Source of the DNA: Elusimicrobiota bacterium
GTDB lineage: Bacteria; Elusimicrobiota; Elusimicrobia; UBA1565
Length of the DNA stretch: 64,000 nt
Assembly (NCBI GenBank): GCA_016212885.1
Contig: JACRDO010000133.1
Span: 62,001 to 126,000 of the forward strand
Direction: 5' to 3'
Positions 59,022 through 64,000 of the stretch are shown in pieces; the stretch's first letter is position 1; every line of letters begins with the position of its first letter. The notes under the pieces were generated by a model. That model did not search any database. It was not told where the DNA came from and worked only from the letters and a program-made list of their open reading frames with translations. A program made the position numbers and the translations under genes.

Positions 59022-60547
59022 AATACTCAGGCAGTCGCCCGGAGAATGCCGTTCAACTGGATCTGTTTAAGCCTATGCCTTTCCAAGCCGAAGCCATACT
59101 AGCCCCCACGAGCCGGGGAACACTACAGTCGAAATTCCAATTTGAGCGAAGCAAACTCCTTGAGAAATTCCACAAAAGGATTACTCCCAACCCGGAGCTA
59201 GACCGAACACTGGTCAGCTTTCAGGCTAATCGCAGGATACCCTTCTACGGGTGGTTCAAATACAAGGAGGGCTTTTCGGCCAGCCTAGTGAATTTGCTGG
59301 TTCAAAAATCGGGGAAAAACCACGGTCTCCTTTTAGATCCATTCGCAGGCGCCGGCACTGCCCTCTTTGCAGCAAAGGCGTTGGGCTGGAATGCCATCGG
59401 AATCGAAGTATTGCCTGTGGGCCATTTTGCAATGAGCGCCCGAATGGCCGCAGAGAAAGTTGATTTAGACACACTGAAGCGAATTCTGGATCGTATCCCG
59501 AAAGGCGGATGGGCCAACTACTTTGACGAAAATTACGCGTTCCAACACATCCCCATCACACGAGGCGCTTTCCCGACTGCAACTGAACGCGCTATGGCAG
59601 GATTTCGCGCATTCTGTTGCCGTTCAGTACGCGATTATTCCTTGCGGCAACTCCTGGACTTTGCATGCTTCAGTATACTTGAAGCCGTGAGTTATACCCG
59701 CAAAGACGGGCAATATCTGCGTTGGGACTACCGCGCGGGGAAGGAACGTGTTTTGTCCCGATTCAATAAAGGAACCATATTGGGATTCGACACCGCAATT
59801 CGAGATAAATTGGAAGATATTTTTAGGGATATCGCATCAACCAGAAGGAATGCGCCCCCCCTACTGCATGAGACTCAAAAATCATCATATCACAGTGCTA
59901 TTGACCTGAGACTGGGTTCATGTCTTGAAGTCCTGCCTCAGATGAAGGCAGGTAGTGTGGATTTGGTCTTCACGTCGCCACCCTATTGCAATCGCTACGA
60001 CTATACCCGCACTTACGCGCTGGAATTAGCGTATCTGGGAATGGATGCCACTGCAGTTAAGGAACTTCGCCAGAACATGCTTTCTTGTACGGTGGAAAAT
60101 AGGGCGAAAGTTTCCCAGATAGAGTCTCAATATAGCCGAAGCCACAGGCAAGACGAATTCGCGCAAATCGAGCGGACATTTCGCCGCCAATCAGCTCTCC
60201 ATGAAGTACTCGGCATATTGGAGGACATGGCGGCACATGATCAACTAAACAACGGCAACATCCCAAAAATGGTCCGCAACTACTTCTTTGAGATGTGCGT
60301 GGTGATCTATGAACTGTCGCGAGTTTTGCGCCGCAGTGGGCAAGTCATCATGGTAAACGACAATGTCCGCTATGCCGGAGAAGAGGTGCCCGTGGATCTA
60401 ATTCTTTCGGATTTTGCCGAGCAATTCAATCTTCGTGTCAAACACATTTGGACGTTGGCTCGCGGGAAGGGGAACAGTAGTCAACAAATGGGTGAACATG
60501 GACGCAGTGAGCTTCGCAAATGCGTATATGTTTGGGAAAAGGGTTGA
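59003..60547 (+). CDS. type II DNA methyltransferase (SPPY, N4-cytosine or N6-adenine)
   Basis: 514-aa DNA methyltransferase. SAM-binding motif I is LLLDPFAGAGTALFAA (residues about 109-124) with motif II AIGIEVLPVG; the catalytic motif IV is FTSPPYCNRYDYTR (about residue 328). A ~200-residue insertion between them probably includes the target recognition domain. SPPY is typical of N4-cytosine enzymes but occurs in N6-adenine ones. TTG start (MENVVVEYSG) overlaps the DUF1016 fragment; an ATG at 59075 (MPFQAEAIL) is possible. Base composition is clearly less GC-rich than the neighbours, so it is imported. Partner endonuclease downstream is broken. Confidence 0.88.
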   Translation: MENVVVEYSGSRPENAVQLDLFKPMPFQAEAILAPTSRGTLQSKFQFERSKLLEKFHKRITPNPELDRTLVSFQANRRIPFYGWFKYKEGFSASLVNLLVQKSGKNHGLLLDPFAGAGTALFAAKALGWNAIGIEVLPVGHFAMSARMAAEKVDLDTLKRILDRIPKGGWANYFDENYAFQHIPITRGAFPTATERAMAGFRAFCCRSVRDYSLRQLLDFACFSILEAVSYTRKDGQYLRWDYRAGKERVLSRFNKGTILGFDTAIRDKLEDIFRDIASTRRNAPPLLHETQKSSYHSAIDLRLGSCLEVLPQMKAGSVDLVFTSPPYCNRYDYTRTYALELAYLGMDATAVKELRQNMLSCTVENRAKVSQIESQYSRSHRQDEFAQIERTFRRQSALHEVLGILEDMAAHDQLNNGNIPKMVRNYFFEMCVVIYELSRVLRRSGQVIMVNDNVRYAGEEVPVDLILSDFAEQFNLRVKHIWTLARGKGNSSQQMGEHGRSELRKCVYVWEKG

Positions 60548-60593
60548 CTATAGCGGGAATGGCCGACGTGGCTTTTCAGCCGGTATCTAGCGC

Positions 60594-61562
60594 ATGAGCA
60601 AATCACAGGATAAACATTTACTCGATGCCCTCATCAAGGCCTATACCGCGCGAGCACAGTTATTCCATAAGGGTGTTGCTCTTGCCAAGGTTGATCTCTT
60701 GATTGCCGAGATTGACAAGATAGATCAACGATCACTCCGCTGGAATTTCAAACAGATGGGCATTTCGGAAAGCGCTTTTCAACGTGTCAAGAAAGCCGGG
60801 GGACTGCCTCATCAAGTATTTTCACATCCCGACATCATTACATCGCGCCCACATTTGATCGCTTATTATCGGAACATTGTCACCATCTCCCAAAAAGGAG
60901 TCGCGCAGATTTTGTTTCCATCCGTAGGTTTTGAAACTGGGCGAAAGGACAAAATCTCTCTCCGCCAAGCATTGCAAATGTCTGAGACTTTCAATCGCAT
61001 AATCAGCGGCGTTATAGATTCAATGCCGGATTACTCGCCAAAGCTAAGTCGCCAAGCGATTCTGGCAGAGATCGGGACATAACTCCAAGGCACTTGGGCA
61101 AACCTCGTGGGGAAAGGCGCCGCAAGGGCGGTTGAAAAGTTGCTTAAAGATCATATTGAAGAGAATTCTCTCGGCAAACATCCCGATAGGGGATATTTTG
61201 AATTAAAGAACGGGTGGACTATGCGATTTGGAACCGAGCCAGATGTGGCATTCTTTGATGCCAAAGGAAACAAACAGATCGCCATCGAAATCAAGGGTAG
61301 CCTTGACACTGCTGGAGCCCAAACCCGCTATGGGGAAGCAAAGAAATCGTTCGCAAAACAACTGGCCGAGAATCCCCGCTGCTACACCATTTATCTTGCA
61401 AGTTGCTTTACGGAGGCTGTCATCAGGCAAATCGAGGCCGATGGCCAAGTACGCGATTGGTTCAATTTGACATCCATCTTGTATGACAGGGACGAATGCG
61501 CGCGATTCTTAAAACGAGTTTTTCATATCGTCCAGACTCCAGCAGGTGGCCACGGCAGATAA
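60594..61562 (+). pseudogene. XcyI-like type II restriction endonuclease interrupted by an in-frame TAA
   Basis: Two frames, 60594-61082 (162 aa) and 61107-61562 (151 aa), are in the same phase and separated only by a TAA at 61080-61082. Reading across gives a ~321-residue protein near the size of XcyI-type enzymes. The first part has HPDIITSRPHLIAYYRNIVTISQKG; the second has the PD-(D/E)XK-type core EPDVAFFD..QIAIEIKGS followed by RYGEAKKS. Resemblance to XcyI (CCCGGG) is from memory and by motif. The catalytic core lies after the stop, so termination would remove it. GC content is low, like the methyltransferase. Confidence 0.65.
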
Positions 61563-61582
61563 AAATCACTAGCCCAAAACGC

Positions 61583-61588
61583 TATACT
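61583..61588 (+). promoter_or_regulatory. -10 box, leaderless promoter of DEAD-box gene
   Basis: TATACT 5 nt upstream of the ATG at 61594, right after the end of the restriction island. Confidence 0.5.
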
Positions 61589-61593
61589 TGCTC

Positions 61594-62817
61594 ATGCCAT
61601 TCGCCAAGCTCGGCCTTCACCCAGACCTCCTGCGCGGGGTCCGCGCCATGGGTTTCGTCGATCCGATGCCGATCCAGATCGAGGCCGTCCCCACCGCTCT
61701 CTCAGGCGTGGACCTCCTGGGCTGCGCCCAGACGGGCAGCGGCAAGACCGCGGTCTTCGCCTGGGCGATCCTCGACCGCATCCTCCGGCAGCCGAAGCCG
61801 GGAATCCGCGCGCTCATCCTGGCCCCGACCCGCGAACTCGCGGCCCAGGTCGAGACCATGTTCCGCGACTGCGGACGCTTCACAAGCATACGAGCCGCGG
61901 TCGTCATCGGCGGGGTCGGCTTCCACGGACAGAAGAAGGCCGTCGCCGAGGGGGCCCAGGTGCTCGTGGCCACCCCCGGCCGGCTCTTAGACCACCTCAG
62001 GCGCGGCGCCTTCAAGCTGGACAAAATCGAGATTCTCGTCTTGGACGAGGCGGACAGGATGCTCGACATGGGGTTCCTGCCGGACATCCGGGACATCCTC
62101 AGCCGGCTTCCGAAGCACCGGCAGACCATGATGTTCTCCGCGACCCTCATGCCCGAGGTGGAGCGGGTGGCCTCCTTCACCCTGAAGGACCCCCGCCGCA
62201 TCGACATCGCCCCTCCGGCCACCATGGCCGAAGGCATCAGCCAGGTCGTCTATCCGGTCCAGCAGACTCAGAAGGCCGAGTTCCTGGCCGCCTGGCTCAA
62301 GGCCACGGAAGTCCGCTCGGTCCTCGTCTTCTGCCGCACGCGCCACGGCGCGGACCGGCTTGCCAAGCGCTTGAAGGCGATGAACTTCTCCGTGGGGCTC
62401 CTCCACGCCGCCCGCACCCAGGGCCAGCGCACCCAGACCATGGAGGCGTTTCGCCAGGGCCGCATCCGGATGCTGGTCGCCACCGACATCGCGGCGCGCG
62501 GCATCGACGTGCGCGAGATCAGCCACGTCGTCAACTACGACGTGCCGCGCCACCCGGAGGACTACGTCCACCGGGTCGGCCGCACCGGCCGAGCCTACGC
62601 GGTCGGCGACGCGGTCACGCTCATGGACAGGGAAGAGCAGTCGTTCTTGACCCACATCGAGCGCTTCGTCGGGGTGGTTTTTCCGAGGGCCCTGCTGCCG
62701 GGCTTCCCCTACTTGGCGCCGCCCAGACTCGATGCGCCCAAGCCCAAGACCCTCCTGGACGTATTCGACAAGAGCCGCCGCGGCAGAGGGGTCAAGAGGG
62801 CCTTCTTCGGGCCTTAA
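61594..62817 (+). CDS. DEAD-box RNA helicase, RhlE-like
   Basis: 407-aa helicase core: Q motif (FVDPMPIQIEAVP), motif I AQTGSGKTA, Ia PTRELAAQ, Ib TPGRLLDH, II VLDEADRMLDMGF, III FSATL, IV VLVFCRTRHGADRLAKRLK, V ATDIAARGIDV, VI HRVGRTGRA. ATP-dependent RNA unwinding in ribosome assembly or RNA decay. Short basic C-terminus (KSRRGRGVKRAFFG) as in RhlE-like proteins. Start MPFAKLGLHPDLLRG follows TATACT by 5 nt. The stop overlaps that of the convergent ABC-F gene. Confidence 0.95.
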   Translation: MPFAKLGLHPDLLRGVRAMGFVDPMPIQIEAVPTALSGVDLLGCAQTGSGKTAVFAWAILDRILRQPKPGIRALILAPTRELAAQVETMFRDCGRFTSIRAAVVIGGVGFHGQKKAVAEGAQVLVATPGRLLDHLRRGAFKLDKIEILVLDEADRMLDMGFLPDIRDILSRLPKHRQTMMFSATLMPEVERVASFTLKDPRRIDIAPPATMAEGISQVVYPVQQTQKAEFLAAWLKATEVRSVLVFCRTRHGADRLAKRLKAMNFSVGLLHAARTQGQRTQTMEAFRQGRIRMLVATDIAARGIDVREISHVVNYDVPRHPEDYVHRVGRTGRAYAVGDAVTLMDREEQSFLTHIERFVGVVFPRALLPGFPYLAPPRLDAPKPKTLLDVFDKSRRGRGVKRAFFGP

Positions 62818-64000
62818 ACCCGTTCCAAGCGGCGCAGGTAGGCTTCCATCTCGCCCATCCGCTCCTGCAGGGCGTGCATCTCGTCGCCGATGGCCTTGAC
62901 CCGGGAGAACTCCGCGTAGATGGAGGGGTCCGAAAGCTTCCCGGCCAGGGCCTCCAACTGGGAGGCGGCTTTGGATATCTCGGCTCTCAGCTTCTCGGCT
63001 TCCCTCGCGCGGGCGCGCTCCTTCGTCTTCTCTTCACGGAGGCTCTCTTTCGGCTTGGCCGGGGGAGCGGCGGGCTTGCGCGGGGCGGGCGTCCCCTCCC
63101 GCAGCTGCGCCTGCCGCCTTTGGAAATACTCGTAGTTCCCAGGATAGAGGGTGGCCTTGCCGCCTTCCACATGGAGGATGTGGTCCGCCAGGGAGTTCAC
63201 GAAGTAAAGGTCGTGGCTGATGGCGCAGAGAGTGCCTTCGTACTCCTCCAGCGCGGCGATCAGGGCTTGGACGCTCGGGATGTCGAGGTGGGTCGTGGGT
63301 TCGTCCAAGAGCAGAACGTTGGGCGGGTCTAGGAGCAGCTTGACCAGGGCCAAGCGGCTCTTCTCGCCCCCGCTCAGCACCTCGACCTTCTTATAGACCG
63401 CATCGCCCGGGAACAGGAAGCTGCCCAGCACGGTGCGGACCGTGAGCTCCGGGAGCATCCGGCCGCTGTCCGTCGCCTCCTGGAGAACGGTCTTGTCCTC
63501 GTCGAGATGGCCGAGGCGGTGCTGGGACAGGTAGCCGACCTTGACGTTGAGGCCCAGGACGCGCTCGCCGGAGTCCGGCTCGATCACCCCTCCCAGGAGC
63601 TTGAGGAGCGTGGACTTGCCCGCGCCGTTCTTCCCCACGAAGGCCATCTTCCAGCCGCGCTCCAGCTCGAAGTCGAGGCCGTCGTACACCCTCACATCGC
63701 CGTAGGATTTCCGGACATCGCGCAGGGCGAGGGCCTTCAAGCCGGCGCGCCGCGGCTGGGGGAAGCGGATCTTGACGGTCTTGCTCTCCGCCGCAAGCTC
63801 GATGCGATCGAGCTTCTCGAGGCGCTTGATCATGCTCTGGGCGCGGCCCGCGGTGGAGTGGCGGGTGCGGTTGCGCGCGATGAAATCCTCCATCTGGGCG
63901 ATCTCGACCTGCTGCTGGCGCCAAGCCGAAGCCAAACGCTCCTTCTCGGCTTCGCGCTCGCGCAGGTAGTCGGCGTAGTCGCCCCGGTAGATCTTCAGGC
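62814..64000 (-). CDS. ABC-F family ATP-binding protein, partial (5' end beyond window)
   Basis: The frame is open from the right edge (LKIYRGDYADYLREREAEKERL) to the TAA at 62814, about 395 residues; the N-terminal ATPase is outside the window. The part seen holds the interdomain linker (P-site tRNA interaction motif) and second ATPase: Walker A FVGKNGAGKST, signature LSGGEKSRLALVKLL, Walker B VLLLDEPTTHLD, H-loop AISHDLYF. A charged coiled coil follows (EEKTKERARAREAEKLRAEI), as in Uup/YheS-type translation factors. Convergent with the helicase, stops overlapping. Confidence 0.93.
   Translation of the reverse strand, partial: LKIYRGDYADYLREREAEKERLASAWRQQQVEIAQMEDFIARNRTRHSTAGRAQSMIKRLEKLDRIELAAESKTVKIRFPQPRRAGLKALALRDVRKSYGDVRVYDGLDFELERGWKMAFVGKNGAGKSTLLKLLGGVIEPDSGERVLGLNVKVGYLSQHRLGHLDEDKTVLQEATDSGRMLPELTVRTVLGSFLFPGDAVYKKVEVLSGGEKSRLALVKLLLDPPNVLLLDEPTTHLDIPSVQALIAALEEYEGTLCAISHDLYFVNSLADHILHVEGGKATLYPGNYEYFQRRQAQLREGTPAPRKPAAPPAKPKESLREEKTKERARAREAEKLRAEISKAASQLEALAGKLSDPSIYAEFSRVKAIGDEMHALQERMGEMEAYLRRLERV

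Overview
The window is GC-rich, densely packed bacterial chromosome from an organism with an outer membrane (LolC/LolD lipoprotein export, lytic transglycosylase MltA, anhydro-muropeptide recycling). It has pyruvate:ferredoxin oxidoreductase (anaerobic or fermentative metabolism) together with McsA/McsB. Gene families and style (paired GH13 amylases, carbamoyltransferase/SxtJ/DUF5989 cluster) would fit Elusimicrobiota or a relative, but that is inference; no rRNA or other phylogenetic marker settles it. Many operon-head genes have a -10 box only 5-9 nt before the start codon, so leaderless mRNAs seem common.

Layout. 1-7.6 kb: partial pilus-type (TadE/G-like) protein, degenerate lipase-like protein, a MITE between two convergent genes, secreted protein, metallophosphoesterase, smc. 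7.7-17.7 kb: mltA-namZ (peptidoglycan turnover), DUF4143 ATPase, two divergent secreted GH13 amylases, a TIGR02757 protein, an arsC pseudogene. 17.7-28.9 kb: a fluoride-responsive region. One fluoride riboswitch (crcB motif) precedes a CPA-type antiporter; a second heads a ~10 kb operon of TPR protein, phosphoglycerate mutase, enolase, small proteins, MFS transporter, PP2C phosphatase, truncated 5'-nucleotidase, two MutS-related ATPases and a HEAT-repeat protein. 28.9-32.5 kb: SGNH hydrolase, carbamoyltransferase, SxtJ, DUF5989 (glycan modification type). 32.6-36.2 kb: nifJ. 36.2-37.5 kb: a debris zone with a beheaded RelE/HigB-type toxin, its antitoxin, an RHH-like regulator with a palindromic operator and a truncated TVP38 protein. 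37.5-42 kb: anmK, esterase, murQ, hydrolase, ndk. 42.1-48.4 kb: three tandem receiver proteins, lysS, lolC, lolD, mcsA, mcsB in one overlapping operon. 48.4-58.7 kb: hypothetical proteins, ftcD and hutI (histidine degradation), HAD phosphatase, histidine kinase, amidohydrolase, MTH1-like Nudix, rRNA methyltransferase, pseudouridine synthase. 58.8-61.6 kb: a lower-GC imported island with a DNA methyltransferase, an XcyI-like endonuclease broken by one in-frame TAA and a DUF1016 fragment. 61.6-64 kb: DEAD-box helicase and an ABC-F protein running off the right edge.

Two things stand out. First, a family of ~66-69 bp double-hairpin palindromic elements occurs four times: three times in frame inside genes (twice in one amylase, once in a receiver protein), encoding nearly the same peptide (SNFPNDVGSIRPNLRR type), and once inside a MITE. 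This resembles Rickettsia palindromic elements. Second, the twin fluoride riboswitches, each with an overlapping intrinsic terminator, control an unusually large operon joining glycolytic targets of fluoride (enolase, phosphoglycerate mutase) with MutS-like ATPases, with no CrcB/Fluc gene in the window.
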